Source: Lentilactobacillus kosonis (GTDB lineage: Bacteria; Bacillota; Bacilli; Lactobacillales; Lactobacillaceae). Taken from it: 64,000 nt of DNA. The position numbers and the translations under genes were made by a program. This document shows positions 17,171-27,441 of this stretch, in pieces; the stretch's first letter is position 1, and each line of letters opens with the position of its first letter. The stretch covers positions 124,001-188,000 of the forward strand of contig NZ_BEXA01000002.1 of the NCBI RefSeq assembly GCF_003864335.1, written 5' to 3'. The notes beneath the pieces were generated by a model, which was given only the letters and a program-made list of their open reading frames with translations, was not told the DNA's origin and ran no database searches.

Positions 17171-18241
17171 ATGGGGTTCAAGAAGTTTAGTACTGGAATT
17201 GTTCTGGGGGGATTATTAACATTTGCGTCATTTAACATTGTTAGTGCAGCGACATATGTGCAAAAATCAAATGCAATTCATCAATATACGTCTACAAGTC
17301 TGCGGACCGTAAGTAACAGTCAGGTAAATTTTGTGAAGTCTGATGGGAATTACGCTTGGTCGGGTAATCCAACCGGTAGTGAGGCTTTAAATAGTATTAG
17401 TGGAACTAAGTGGTCATTTACGACTAAGTATTTATTACCGACAACGCATGCGGTATTTGGAAATTCAAAATATGATGTTACCAATCCGCAATCGGCTGCC
17501 ACTAATGGTAAAGATTTATTTGTGGTTTATGCACCGCATGAACTGAACGGCAAGGGATTTATTGTGCGCTATGATCGCAGTATGCTAGCAAAAATTGGAT
17601 TTGCAAAGTCTCAAGCAGCATTAACAACTAAGCCAGCAGTCGCTGGGATTAAAGTTGGGTCAATGTTTGAAGTTGGCCATGGTCAATCATTGGCTTATGA
17701 TAAAAAACATCATTCTCTATGGATGTGGCGTGACTCAGCAACTATGAAGCCAACCAAATGGTCCACGATTCAAAGAATTTCTAGTGCATCATTGAAACCT
17801 AACAAAGTACTCAAATTTCATATGAACAATCATGGTGCCAACGTTCCCGCTGGTCATAACTTAACGTTTGATACCACAGGTCATGCCTATTGGTGGGGGA
17901 TTTCTGCTGGTAAGGTAAAGATTTACAAGGCAACTATTTCAGGAAATCGAATTGCTGTTACATTAACTAAGCAATTATTAAGCCACCAAACCGGAACTCA
18001 TCAACAATCAATGGGCTACAACCCTAAGAATGGTCGTTTGTATTTGGTATCTGATGATTCAATTGTTAGTTTGCCAGCAAGTAAATTGAACGGTCGAGGT
18101 TCATTAACCAGCGGTTCTTTTAAGTACACTAGATTTAATTCAGGGCGAGAATTCGAAAGCTTGTTTTACGATGGCACAGGTCACGGGATGTTATTATCAA
18201 ACAGAAATCCTGAAGTATTAATGTCGAATAGTCAGTATTAA
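17171..18241 (+). CDS. Secreted protein of unknown function, intact paralogue of the preceding gene
   Basis: 356 residues with a signal peptide (FSTGIVLGGLLTFASFNIVS, cut after SAA). The ATG at 17171 follows GGGAGGAATTTGT; upstream in-frame codons are the ribosome site. Conserved blocks shared with the preceding gene include WSFTTKYLLPT, NPQSAATNGK, GHGQSLAYD, WMWRD, GHNLTFDTTG, QSMGYNPKNGRLYL and REFESLFYDGTGHG. The recurring short beta patterns suggest a beta-propeller, but I recognise no enzyme motif. No LPXTG or wall-binding domain is visible, so it is probably released or loosely bound. It ends at a strong terminator; the pair forms a small duplicated unit. Confidence 0.75.
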   Translation: MGFKKFSTGIVLGGLLTFASFNIVSAATYVQKSNAIHQYTSTSLRTVSNSQVNFVKSDGNYAWSGNPTGSEALNSISGTKWSFTTKYLLPTTHAVFGNSKYDVTNPQSAATNGKDLFVVYAPHELNGKGFIVRYDRSMLAKIGFAKSQAALTTKPAVAGIKVGSMFEVGHGQSLAYDKKHHSLWMWRDSATMKPTKWSTIQRISSASLKPNKVLKFHMNNHGANVPAGHNLTFDTTGHAYWWGISAGKVKIYKATISGNRIAVTLTKQLLSHQTGTHQQSMGYNPKNGRLYLVSDDSIVSLPASKLNGRGSLTSGSFKYTRFNSGREFESLFYDGTGHGMLLSNRNPEVLMSNSQY

Positions 18242-18249
18242 AAATTAGA

Positions 18250-18296
18250 AAAGCGGTTACTAGTGAAAGATTCACTAGTAACCGCTTTGGTTTTTT
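18250..18296 (+). terminator. Terminator of the secreted-protein pair
   Basis: AAAGCGGTTACTAGTGAA / TTCACTAGTAACCGCTTT, an 18-bp perfect stem, then GG and T6. Confidence 0.9.
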
Positions 18297-18635
18297 ACTT
18301 GGAGTTATCCAGATGATTGGTTAATATTTCAGCAATGCTATCGACGGTGCCATGTAAAATATCGGTATGATTAACATCGATCATGGTGTGTAATTTTTTG
18401 TGTCATCATCTAAATATTTTGAAATGTCATTATCGATGACGATGATTGAGTCAGTTCTGCGTTCTAAATTAAGAAAATGGTCAACAGAGACGCGGACATC
18501 ATGGACGGTATCAGCTACTTTAGCACGTAGATTCTGACAAAAATTATCAATTAGCGCATCATCGACGGCAAGGTTGCCGGTCAGGGTAGGCTGAAAGTTA
18601 CCATTTCGAATATCACCGACAATTTTTATATCCAT
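18295..18635 (-). CDS. Hypothetical protein, about 113 aa (frame break)
   Basis: Begins MDIKIVGDIRNGNFQPTLTG and reads to 18381 before a stop. Restoring one base in the A6 run at 18396-18401 continues the frame as KLHTMIDVNHTDILHGTVDS to a stop at 18295, next to the terminator. It is soluble and acidic with no recognised domain. The GTGATTAACTAATG context gives only a weak ribosome site. Single gene, facing the secreted pair. Confidence 0.5.
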
Positions 18636-18799
18636 TAGTTAATCACCACTTTCTTAATATAGCAATGATTGTAACATCATCGACTATGCGATAGTGGAAA
18701 TTAATAACGACTTTGTAAATCCTTAAACTGCTTAAGAACTCTTAAAGAATTTAAATGAATAAGACAATAGTACACAGCAACGATAAGGTAATGGCGATA

Positions 18800-19453
18800 T
18801 CAGCTTTTTGTTTTAAATTTGTTTGGTTTGATTTTGAATTGGAGAAACAAGAAGACACCAATTAGCACAATTAAACTAATAATTTTGATCACTGATGGAA
18901 TAATACTTAATGCTAAAAGTACAGTTATGACCGCAATTGTGATGGTGAATGTCCAAGTTGGTTTAGACATAAATAGTGGAAATGTGAATAGGGCATTAAG
19001 AAAGATCAATAACGTTAGCACAATTAGGTTAAGCATCGTAATAAAGTGATTATTAATAATCATAATTGCAAAGACGATTCCGGGACCACATATAAGCGAA
19101 TAAATAATCCAAGCACAATGTGGTTCATCAATTAAGTTAGTAAAAATCAAGCTATTTGCTAAAATTATGCCTAAAATAATTAACAAAACATTTAAAATGC
19201 CGATTGAACTAGCTAATCTAATTAGTAAACCAGTACTAATAATGTCTAATAGCAATATTAATATCAAATTTGGCTTGTTAACAAACATTTGATTAATCAA
19301 CAATGAATAAAATAATCCTAGGATAAAAATTAACACAAGATTGGGGCTAGTAAAATACTGATGTAGTGGCACACCAGCAAACATTGACCAAACAATCACA
19401 GGAATTAATACCTGAAGTATCTTATAGGTTGTAGATCGAATATCGAAGTTCAC
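18800..19453 (-). CDS. Hypothetical polytopic membrane protein, 217 aa
   Basis: Very hydrophobic, rich in Ile and Leu, with six or seven predicted spans (for example LVLIFILGLFYSLLINQMF and IKIISLIVLIGVFLFLQF) and a short basic C-terminus. No family motif recognised. The GTG start at 19453 follows AAGGAAGTGACAAGG. It is divergent from metK and its SMK box. The coding call rests on length, hydrophobic pattern and ribosome site. Confidence 0.6.
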   Translation of the reverse strand: MNFDIRSTTYKILQVLIPVIVWSMFAGVPLHQYFTSPNLVLIFILGLFYSLLINQMFVNKPNLILILLLDIISTGLLIRLASSIGILNVLLIILGIILANSLIFTNLIDEPHCAWIIYSLICGPGIVFAIMIINNHFITMLNLIVLTLLIFLNALFTFPLFMSKPTWTFTITIAVITVLLALSIIPSVIKIISLIVLIGVFLFLQFKIKPNKFKTKS

Positions 19454-19571
19454 CTTGTCACTTCCTTTTAATTCATATATAAAATAATATTATTAATTAG
19501 GGGTGTGGTCAATTCAATTAATAATTCAATGTTTAATTAATTGCAAATTTATGATAGGATATCATAGTTAT

Positions 19572-19640
19572 GAGTTCCCGATAGGCTCTATAAATATATA
19601 GAGAATCCTTGTAACCATAAAAAATAATAGGTGGGGGAAA
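19572..19640 (+). promoter_or_regulatory. SMK box (SAM-III) riboswitch
   Basis: The conserved core is clear: GAGTTCCCGATAGG (19572 on), a short variable hairpin CTCTATAAATATATAGAG, AATCCTTGTAACC, then GGTGGGGG at the ribosome site (19630-19637). In the SAM-bound form the Shine-Dalgarno pairs with the upstream anti-SD, so metK translation is blocked when SAM is plentiful. The metK ATG is at 19645. Confidence 0.93.
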
Positions 19641-19644
19641 GACG

Positions 19645-20834
19645 ATGCAAGAAAAACATCTTTTTACTTCGGAATCAGTTTCAGAAGGACATCCTGATAA
19701 AATTGCTGATCAAATTAGTGATGCAATTTTGGATGAATTATTAAAGAAAGATCCTAATTCACGAGTAGCCTGTGAAACATCAGTTACTACGGGATTAGTA
19801 TTAGTATTTGGTGAAATTTCTACTAATGCATATGTTGATATTCAACATATCGTTAGAGATACGATTAAACGAATTGGTTATACGGATGGCAAGTATGGCT
19901 TTGATGGTGACACCTGTGCGGTAATGGTTGCGATTGATGAACAATCACCAGATATCGCTCAAGGGGTTGATGAGGCACTTGAAACTCGTGAAGGCGATAG
20001 TGACCCATTAGATAAAATTGGTGCGGGTGATCAAGGATTAATGTTTGGTTACGCAATCAATGAAACTCCAGAGTTAATGCCACTGCCAATTTCATTAAGT
20101 CACAAGTTAATGAAACGACAAGCAGAATTACGAAAAACTGGTCAACTTGCCTATCTTGGCCTGATGCTAAGGCTGAAGTGACTATTGAATACGATGATGC
20201 TGGTAAGCCAGTTCGCGTTAACACTGTAGTTATTAGTACCCAGCATGCTGACGGAATTAGTTTGGATCACATCCGCGAAGATGTTATTGAACAAATTATC
20301 AAACCGGTTATTCCGGCTGAATATTTGGACGATGAAACCAGATATTTAATCAATCCAACCGGTCGATTCGTGATCGGTGGACCTCAAGGGGATGCCGGTT
20401 TAACTGGTCGAAAGATTATCGTTGATACTTACGGTGGTTTCGCTCACCATGGTGGTGGTGCTTTTTCTGGTAAGGATGCAACTAAAGTTGACCGTTCAGC
20501 AAGCTATGCTGCGCGTTACATTGCCAAAAACATTGTCGCAGCTGGTTTAGCAGATAAGATTGAAGTTCAACTAGCTTATGCCATTGGGGTTGCTGAACCG
20601 GTTTCTATTTCTGTTGATTCATTTGGTACTGCCAAAGTTTCGGAGGAACAACTTGTGGAAGCCGTTCGAAGCATTTTTGACTTACGGCCCGCTGGAATTA
20701 TTCAAATGCTTGATTTAAATCGACCAATTTATGAGCAAACAGCTGCATATGGTCACTTTGGTAGAACAGATATTGATCTACCATGGGAACATACTGATAA
20801 AGTAAATGCGTTAAAAGATTACTTCAAGTTATAA
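19645..20834 (+). CDS. metK: S-adenosylmethionine synthase MetK (frame break)
   Basis: Makes S-adenosylmethionine from methionine and ATP. Visible motifs are [13 protein letters not shown] at the N-terminus, [12 protein letters not shown] and the P-loop-like [17 protein letters not shown]. The frame breaks at about 20158-20162 (CTTGGCC); one extra base restores [16 protein letters not shown], matching the family. Full length about 396 residues. MetK is essential, so the break must be a sequencing error. Translation is controlled by the SMK box that includes its ribosome site. Confidence 0.96.
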
Positions 20835-20848
20835 ACAGCTAATTAGCA

Positions 20849-20884
20849 AAACGCCCTTGAATGTTTATTCAGGGGCGTTTTTTA
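20849..20884 (+). terminator. metK terminator
   Basis: AAAACGCCCTTGAAT / ATTCAGGGGCGTTTTTT stem-loop with T6. Confidence 0.85.
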
Positions 20885-20912
20885 TTGGAAACCATTTCAA
20901 AGGAGAATAATT

Positions 20913-22379
20913 ATGGCTCACCAAACCAATAGAAAGACCAACGTTCCGGTGGTCACAGTCGCCTTATTTGTGGCCACATTTATGAGTGCTATTGAAGGAA
21001 CGATTGTCTCAACTGCGATGCCGACAATTATCGGTGATTTGCATGGGGTATCCTTAATGAACTGGGTATTCTCAATTTTCTTGCTTACAAATGCGATTTC
21101 AACGCCCATATATGGTAAACTGTCAGACCAGATTGGCCGAAAGCCTATGTTTTTAACAGGTTTATTAATTTTTATTATTGGCTCAGTGATGTCAGGACTT
21201 TCACATTCAATGATTGGATTGATTTTCTGGCGAGCAATCCAAGGAATTGGTGCTGGTTCTATTATGCCGGTATCAAACACTATTATTGCCGATATTTATC
21301 CGCTAGAAAAACGAGCCCAGGTGCTTGGATTTAATAGTTCAGCTTGGGGGATTGCATCCATTATTGCGCCCTTATTGGGCGGATTTATCGTTGATCATTT
21401 GAGTTGGCATTGGATTTTCTTCATTAATTTGCCAATTGGCTTAATTGTGATGGCGATGATTTTCTTTTGTTTAGATGAAGATCGGATGAAGATAAAAACG
21501 AAAGTTGATCATCGGGGAATGACGTTCTTAACCATTACTTTATTAGCAGTGATGTGGGCGTTTCAAGTAATTGGGCAAACGCCAATCAATTGGTATGCAA
21601 TATTGGCATGTATTGTGGTGGCTGGCTTTGCTGGGGTAATGTTCATTAGAACTGAATCCATTGTGGAAGATCCGTTAATTCCGCTATCATTATTTCAAAA
21701 TCGGACGTTTGTTGCTCAAAACTTAGTTTCTGCACTGGTTAGTGGTTTCTTGATTGGCTATGAAGTTTATTTGCCAGATTGGACCCAAGGAATCTTAGGA
21801 TTGAAGGCGTCGATGGCTGGATTTGCCATAACTCCAAGTTCGTTGATGTGGATTGTCGGATCGTTTTTAGCCGGTAGAATGATGGCTAAGATGACACCTA
21901 AAACTATTCTAAATATCAGTTTAGCATTTGTGTTGATTGGAGCTGGAATAATGGTTGTTATCCCAGCAAATACGCCATTTGTAGCCTTCTTAGTAATTTC
22001 GGCGATTTGTGGAATAGGTTTTGGAATTACAATTACTACCACTACTATCAGTGTACAGAACACGGTGAATAGTGATCAAATTGGGGTCGCAACTTCATTT
22101 AATACGCTTGCGCGGACCTTGGGCCAATCATTGATGATGTCGGGATTTGGTATTGTGATGAACATGACAATGATGGGAAAAGTTGCTTCTAGTAATGGCC
22201 TCACGATGGATATGATCGATAAGCTAATCAATCCGCAAACTGTGCATGAACTACCAGCTAAGTTATTACCAGCCTTAAGACAAATATTATATAGTTCGCT
22301 ACACAATGTATTTATCGTTGGTCTAATCTTAATCGTGTTAGCATACATTGCTAATACGTATGATAAACGAAAAGAATAA
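20913..22379 (+). CDS. MFS drug/proton exporter, DHA2 (14-span) family
   Basis: 488-residue multidrug-type efflux protein with about 14 membrane spans. Motif A of the superfamily is GKLSDQIGRKPMF after span 2; the loop GTIVSTAMPTIIGDL in span 1 is the DHA2 signature, and the antiporter motif lies near GIASIIAPLLGGF. AGGAGA lies upstream of the ATG. Substrates cannot be deduced. It follows the metK terminator and has no adjacent regulator. Intact. Confidence 0.88.
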   Translation: MAHQTNRKTNVPVVTVALFVATFMSAIEGTIVSTAMPTIIGDLHGVSLMNWVFSIFLLTNAISTPIYGKLSDQIGRKPMFLTGLLIFIIGSVMSGLSHSMIGLIFWRAIQGIGAGSIMPVSNTIIADIYPLEKRAQVLGFNSSAWGIASIIAPLLGGFIVDHLSWHWIFFINLPIGLIVMAMIFFCLDEDRMKIKTKVDHRGMTFLTITLLAVMWAFQVIGQTPINWYAILACIVVAGFAGVMFIRTESIVEDPLIPLSLFQNRTFVAQNLVSALVSGFLIGYEVYLPDWTQGILGLKASMAGFAITPSSLMWIVGSFLAGRMMAKMTPKTILNISLAFVLIGAGIMVVIPANTPFVAFLVISAICGIGFGITITTTTISVQNTVNSDQIGVATSFNTLARTLGQSLMMSGFGIVMNMTMMGKVASSNGLTMDMIDKLINPQTVHELPAKLLPALRQILYSSLHNVFIVGLILIVLAYIANTYDKRKE

Positions 22380-22380
22380 A

Positions 22381-22436
22381 AAACGGCTTTAGTCGGTATG
22401 AGAAGAATCTCAACCTTGACTAAGGCCATTTCTACT
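22381..22436. terminator. Terminator-like hairpin between convergent genes
   Basis: GGCTTTAGTC pairs with GACTAAGGCC, with an inner ATGAGA / TCTCAA stem. T-tract is weak on the plus side; A-run on the minus side. Confidence 0.5.
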
Positions 22437-23009
22437 ATCTTTTTTCAAATGCAAGACAAATAGGTGGGGCTTGGATTTGGTTAATAAATTGATACTGAAG
22501 GACATTAAATTCATGTTGATCAAGGGATTGGGCAAAATCAATGATGGCTTTTTTTTCGTCCTCACCGCCAGGATGACCATAGTATAGAACAACGATAACT
22601 AAACCATGAGTTTCAAGTAAATTGAGGCATTGTTTAATAGCGGGAATTGAGGTTTCGTGATGAGTGATGATTGTTTTATCTCCACCTGGTAAATAACCCA
22701 GATTAAAAATGGCAGCCTTAATTTTGTGTTCTTTAGGGATTACCTCACTAATTTTGGAGTGGCTTACTTGATATAAAGTATAGTTATCATCAAAAATTTG
22801 ATTATCTGATAATAGCTGTGCAGTTGATTTGATTGCTGTTGGTTGGATATCAAATGCTGATACATGGCCAGTCGTGTGTACTAATTGGGAAAGAAATAAG
22901 GTGTCATGCCCATTGCCCATAGTTGCGTCAATTACATGATCACCAGGATTGACAACACTTTGCAATAGAGAATGACTAAACGCTAAAGCTGATTGCAGAT
23001 GATTTTCAT
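22435..23009 (-). CDS. mnmM: MnmM-like (YtqB) class I SAM methyltransferase (frame break at start)
   Basis: Rossmann methyltransferase with the SAM-binding motif VIDATMGNGHDTLFLSQ, then GYLPGGDKTIIT and VVLYYGHPGG. This pattern fits the YtqB family, now named MnmM, which completes the tRNA wobble base mnm5s2U34. An obvious frame starts only at 22965. The conserved upstream residues (HLQSALAFSHSLLQSVVNPGD) are present back to 23001, and one added base in ATGAAAATC gives the start MKNHLQSALAFS at 23009. That ATG overlaps the PAP2 stop (ATGA), so the two genes are translationally coupled. Confidence 0.8.
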
Positions 23010-23641
23010 AAAATATGCCACCTTTTAAATAAAATATATGTAGTATTAATAATTATTAGTCCCATACAATAGCCAGCAATCACATCGCTAGGATAGTGGA
23101 CACCTAAATAAATTCTTGAGTACCCAATGACCATGATGAATAAAATGATTAGTAACTTAGTAATAAATGTGAATGAATTTCGGCGCCCAAAGTGATTCAT
23201 TAATAATATTAGCGACCCACCAAGCATGATGCTAATCATCGCGTGACCGCTTGGATAACTGGAAGAATGTACGAAGACTAGATGGTGAAGTGCTGGTCGA
23301 GGACGATTAATGATGAGCTTAAGAAGTCCATTAATTGGATAAGATAGTACCAAACAATTTATTATAATGAATAAAGCTGCACTTTTTTGTTTAAGTAAGA
23401 ATAAGACGATAATAATAAAACCGGCAATCATTAACGATAAGCGAATACCCATTAAATTGGTGATGGGGATTAGAAAGGACGTTTGGCTTGGACTCATAGT
23501 TGATCTAATTGCTGCTTGAATGTAGTTATCAATTGTTTGCAGTGGTGAATAATGTGAAACCACTAGAATTGTCAGAGTTAAAAAGATGATGGCGGTCACG
23601 GTAATAGTTAATTTCTGATTACGATAGTTCAATTTGTTCAA
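23006..23641 (-). CDS. PAP2-family membrane phosphatase
   Basis: 211 residues, about six membrane spans. It has the three phosphatase signature motifs: KLIINRPRP, SSYPSGHA and SRIYLGVHYPSDVIAG, with the catalytic His residues in the second and third. Such enzymes dephosphorylate lipid phosphates, including undecaprenyl pyrophosphate (UppP/BcrC role) or phosphatidylglycerol phosphate. The substrate is not resolved here. TTG start with GAAGG upstream; first gene of an operon with mnmM. Confidence 0.85.
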   Translation of the reverse strand: MNKLNYRNQKLTITVTAIIFLTLTILVVSHYSPLQTIDNYIQAAIRSTMSPSQTSFLIPITNLMGIRLSLMIAGFIIIVLFLLKQKSAALFIIINCLVLSYPINGLLKLIINRPRPALHHLVFVHSSSYPSGHAMISIMLGGSLILLMNHFGRRNSFTFITKLLIILFIMVIGYSRIYLGVHYPSDVIAGYCMGLIIINTTYILFKRWHIL

Positions 23642-23708
23642 TAGAATACCTTCTTTAATAATGATAAATTAAGTATATCATTGTAAAGTTGCTTTTTCTT
23701 GAATGATT

Positions 23709-23985
23709 TGATAGCATTAAAGTCAGCAATTTTAATTTTTAAAAATGATGAAGCGAATTAGTAACTAGTCAACCTTACTTCAGAAATCAAGTGGTTAATG
23801 TGAACTTGAAAGGAAGAATAGCGAACTCATCGTGGAATGGTTAATTGAACTAAAGTAAACTAACCCGGTAGCTCCGTTAATGCTTAAGAGTGTCCCTTAC
23901 TTAGTAAGGGGAACATAGGTGGTACCGCGATAACTCGCCCTATAATAAGTCAGTGAAGACTGAATTTGTTATGGGGTTTTTTTGT
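23709..23985 (+). promoter_or_regulatory. leuS T-box riboswitch with its promoter
   Basis: Promoter TTGATA (23709-23714), 17 bases, TTTAAT (23731-23736). The distal stem I element AGCGAACTCATCGTGGAATGG is followed by GAACTAA, in which CTA at 23850-23852 is the expected Leu specifier. The T-box GGTGGTACCGCG (23919-23930) has the TGGT bulge that matches a tRNA with A73. It is followed by a terminator (CCCTATAA ... TTATGGGG, T7). Confidence 0.9.
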
Positions 23986-24018
23986 TGAAAATTGCAGATA
24001 ATCAGGAGGATAAAATTT

Positions 24019-26438
24019 ATGGCATATAATCATGATGTGATTGAACGTAAGTGGCAACACTACTGGAACGAAAATAAGACGTTTAAGGCGTCTGATTCAA
24101 TGGATAAGGAAAAGTATTATGTGTTAGACATGTTTCCTTACCCATCTGGTCAAGGCTTGCATGTGGGCCATCCTGAAGGATATACAGCAACGGATATCAT
24201 GGCTAGAATGAAAAGAATGCAAGGCAAGAATGTGCTTCATCCAATGGGATGGGATGCATTTGGTCTACCAGCCGAACAATATGCATTAAAGACGGGACAC
24301 AATCCTCGCGATTTTACAGCCCAAAATGTTAAAAACTTTAAACGTCAAATTAAATCCCTTGGTTTTTCATATGATTGGGATCGCGAAGTTAATACAACTG
24401 ACCCTGAATATTACAAGTGGACTCAATGGATTTTTGAGCAATTATATAAAAAAGGTTTAGCTTACGAAGATGAAATTGAAGTTAACTGGGCTCCTGATTT
24501 TATGGGCGGAACGGTTGTTTCAAACGAAGAAGTTATCGATGGCAAGACAGAGCGTGGTGGTTATACAGTTTATCGAGTACCAATGCGACAATGGGTACTT
24601 AAAATCACTGCATATGCTGATCGGTTGATTGATGATTTAGATGATCTTGATTGGCCTGAAAGTATCAAAGAACAACAACGTAATTGGATTGGTCGTTCTA
24701 AAGGTGCTAGTGTTTTCTTTGGTGTCGACGGGCATCCTGATGAGAAAGTTGAAGTCTTTACTACTCGTCCTGATACATTGTTTGGTGCTACTTATATGGT
24801 TCTGTCACCAGAACATGAATTAGTTTCAAAAATTGTTAGTGATGATCAACGAGCCGTTGTTGAAGCTTATCAAGAAGAAGTTTCCCGTAAATCAGATCTT
24901 GAAAGAACAGATCTTAACAAGGACAAGAGCGGGGTATTTACTGGCGCTTATGGAATCAACCCAATTAATGGCAAACAAGTGCCAATTTGGATTGGTGATT
25001 ATGTTCTTTCCTCATATGGAACCGGGGCAATCATGGCAGTTCCTGCCCACGACGACCGTGACTATGAGTTCGCTAAGAAATTCGACTTACCAATCGTCCC
25101 AGTAATTGATGGTGGTGACGTTGAAGAAGCTGCTTATACTGGTGATGGGAAGCATATTAATTCTGATTTCTTAAACGGCATGAACAAAGATGATGCGATT
25201 AAAGCCGCTATCGATTGGTTAACTGAAAAGGGGTATGGTAGTGAAAAGGTTAATTATCGTCTTCGTGACTGGATTTTCTCACGCCAACGTTACTGGGGTG
25301 AACCAATTCCAGTAATTCATTGGGAAGATGGTGAAACTACTCTAGTTCCGAGGAAGAATTACCATTAAAGTTACCAAAGGCTAAAAATATTGAACCATCT
25401 GGTAGTGGAGAGAGTCCGCTTGCTAATATCGACGATTGGGTAAATGTCATTGATAAAAATGGCCGTAAAGGTAAACGAGAGACTAACACTATGCCACAAT
25501 GGGCTGGTAGTTCTTGGTACTTCTTACGCTACGTTGACCCAGATAACAAGGATGCGTTAGCTGATTACGACAAGCTTAAATATTGGTCACCGGTTGACTT
25601 GTATGTTGGTGGAGCAGAACATGCAGTTCTTCATTTGCTTTACGCTAGATTTTGGCATAAGTTCCTTTATGATATTGGGGTAGTGCCAACTAAAGAACCA
25701 TTCCAAAAGTTAGTTAATCAAGGAATGATTTTAGGAACTAACCACGAAAAAATGTCTAAATCAAAGGGAAATGTAATTAACCCCGATGAAATCGTTGAAA
25801 GTTTCGGTGCGGATACACTTCGAGTTTATGAGATGTTCATGGGACCTTTGGATGCTTCTAAACCATGGAGTACGGAAGGAATCAAGGGAGCACATCATTG
25901 GTTAGACCGAGTCTGGCGCTTAATGATTGATGATAACAATCATTTGCGTGATCGGGTTACAACCATTAACGATGGTTCATTGGCTAAGGTTTATAATCAG
26001 ACGGTTAAGATTGTTTCTGATGACTTTGAAAACATGCGCTTTAACGTTGGAATTTCGCAAATGATGGTATTCATTAATGAGGCTTACAAGGTAGATGCTT
26101 TGCCAATTGAGTATCTTGAAGGTTTTGTTAAATTGCTTGCCCCCGTTGCACCCCATATTGCTGAAGAGTTATGGAGCTTGATGGGTCATAACGATACCAT
26201 TGCATATTCTGATTGGCCAACATATGATGAGAACGAATTAGTTGAAGATACTATTCAAATGGTGGTTCAAGTTAATGGTAAAGTGAGAGCCCACATCGAA
26301 GTTGCTAATGATGAAGATCAAGATAAGGTAAAGGAAGTTGCTTTAGCTGATGAAAAGGTTAAAGAGTTTACTGATGGTAAGACGGTTCGCAAAGTGATCG
26401 TTGTGCCAAACAAAATTGTTAATATCGTTGCTAACTAA
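24019..26438 (+). CDS. leuS: Leucyl-tRNA synthetase (frame break)
   Basis: Charges tRNA-Leu. The ATG at 24019 lies 9 bases after AGGAGG; product starts [16 protein letters not shown]. Class I signatures are HVGH (in [11 protein letters not shown]) and EKMSKSKGN; the editing domain holds [14 protein letters not shown] and [15 protein letters not shown]. The frame breaks near 25350 (CCGAGGAAG); one added base gives [19 protein letters not shown] through the gap to [11 protein letters not shown]. Full length about 807 residues. Essential, so the break is a sequence error. Controlled by the T-box upstream. Confidence 0.96.
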
Positions 26439-26452
26439 AATAAAATCTAAAT

Positions 26453-26488
26453 AAAAAATCCTCGAGAATAAGTCTCGAGGATTTTTTA
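26453..26488. terminator. leuS terminator, also serving the convergent hydrolase
   Basis: AAATCCTCGAGA / TCTCGAGGATTT stem with T6 and A6 on either side. Confidence 0.9.
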
Positions 26489-27440
26489 TTGCTGTAAATC
26501 GTTAGCCGAACCAGGCTGGTAGTTTTTTGACCAAATAAATTTAGTTACCTGTTGATTAACCGCTAAGTTATTATTGTGGAGTTGTGAATGTTGGGCTTTA
26601 GCCCCGAAGTTTCAAAAGTTTGATAAAAGCTAACTTTATCTCTTAATAAATAGCCAAGAGATAGATCGGAGGTGGCAGTGACGACGCCATCAGAGTTTGA
26701 CCCATCACCTAAATTACCAAATATATTTAACACCCTGGCTTGATGAGGGAAGTTATTTCTTAACCGGTATAATAATTTATATTCAGGATGAATAATTTTA
26801 GGCCGGCCATCTGCTAGTAGCCGGTTTTGGTTCGGCATATCATCCCATAATGTCTTTAATGGACCAGTAGTTGGCTGATTGGCCTTGTGATTATTAATAA
26901 TACCATCATAAGGTCCGGCGATTAGACAAAGCTTTTGAGTTCGGGGAAGGTCACTACGGTTACCGTTTAACATATTATAGTAAACGGCCGCGTATGCACC
27001 CATTGAGTGCCCAACAAAATTTAAATTATTAACATGATACTTTGATTTTAATAATTTGCATACTTTGGTAATCCAGTGAGCATATTGAACCTCACCAGCG
27101 CGATTATTGTCGAATTGGAGCATAATAATTGGATTGCGCATCCATTTTTGATAGTTCCATCAACTACAATCTTACCATTGGAACGGACGTTGATAATCAT
27201 CCGTTTCTTAGCGACGCCCCTAACTTCAGCAGAGGTTACCATATCACGTTCTGCCAGTAAACTACTTGACCAGCCGTGAATAAACAGTGTTGGGGTATTA
27301 TCACTCACAAACCGTGTGTCTGGTTTCTTTAATTCCTGTGGTCGTGAGTGCCATAATGATAGCGCAGTTAGGATAATTATGATTATTCCAATGATAAAGT
27401 ATAAGGTACGGAAGCTATTGAAACGGAATTTTGAAAACAT
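26486..27440 (-). CDS. DUF915-family alpha/beta hydrolase, membrane-anchored (two frame breaks)
   Basis: An N-terminal membrane anchor (FIIGIIIIILTALSLW) precedes a lipase-like alpha/beta hydrolase. The oxyanion region is PTLFIHGWSS, the nucleophile elbow is FVGHSMGAYAA (Ser), and the catalytic His follows in the C-terminus. Breaks lie near 27140 (restored GTIKNGMRNPIIMLQFDNN) and at the G4 run near 26602. The restored C-terminus, HSQLHNNNLAVNQQVTKFIW, is the expected DUF915 ending and contains the catalytic His. About 317 residues. The start ATG is one base after the acyltransferase stop, so both form an operon. The substrate is unknown; surface ester hydrolysis is likely. Confidence 0.8.
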
Positions 27441-27441
27441 A

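Noticed and set aside
23824-23830. CTC as leuS T-box specifier
   Set aside because: It lies in the distal AGCGAA...GTGGAATGG element of stem I; the CTA after GAA at 23850 is at the expected specifier position.
24641-25105. Overlapping frames inside leuS and other long genes
   Set aside because: They lie within strongly conserved coding sequence in another frame and have no ribosome sites or family features.
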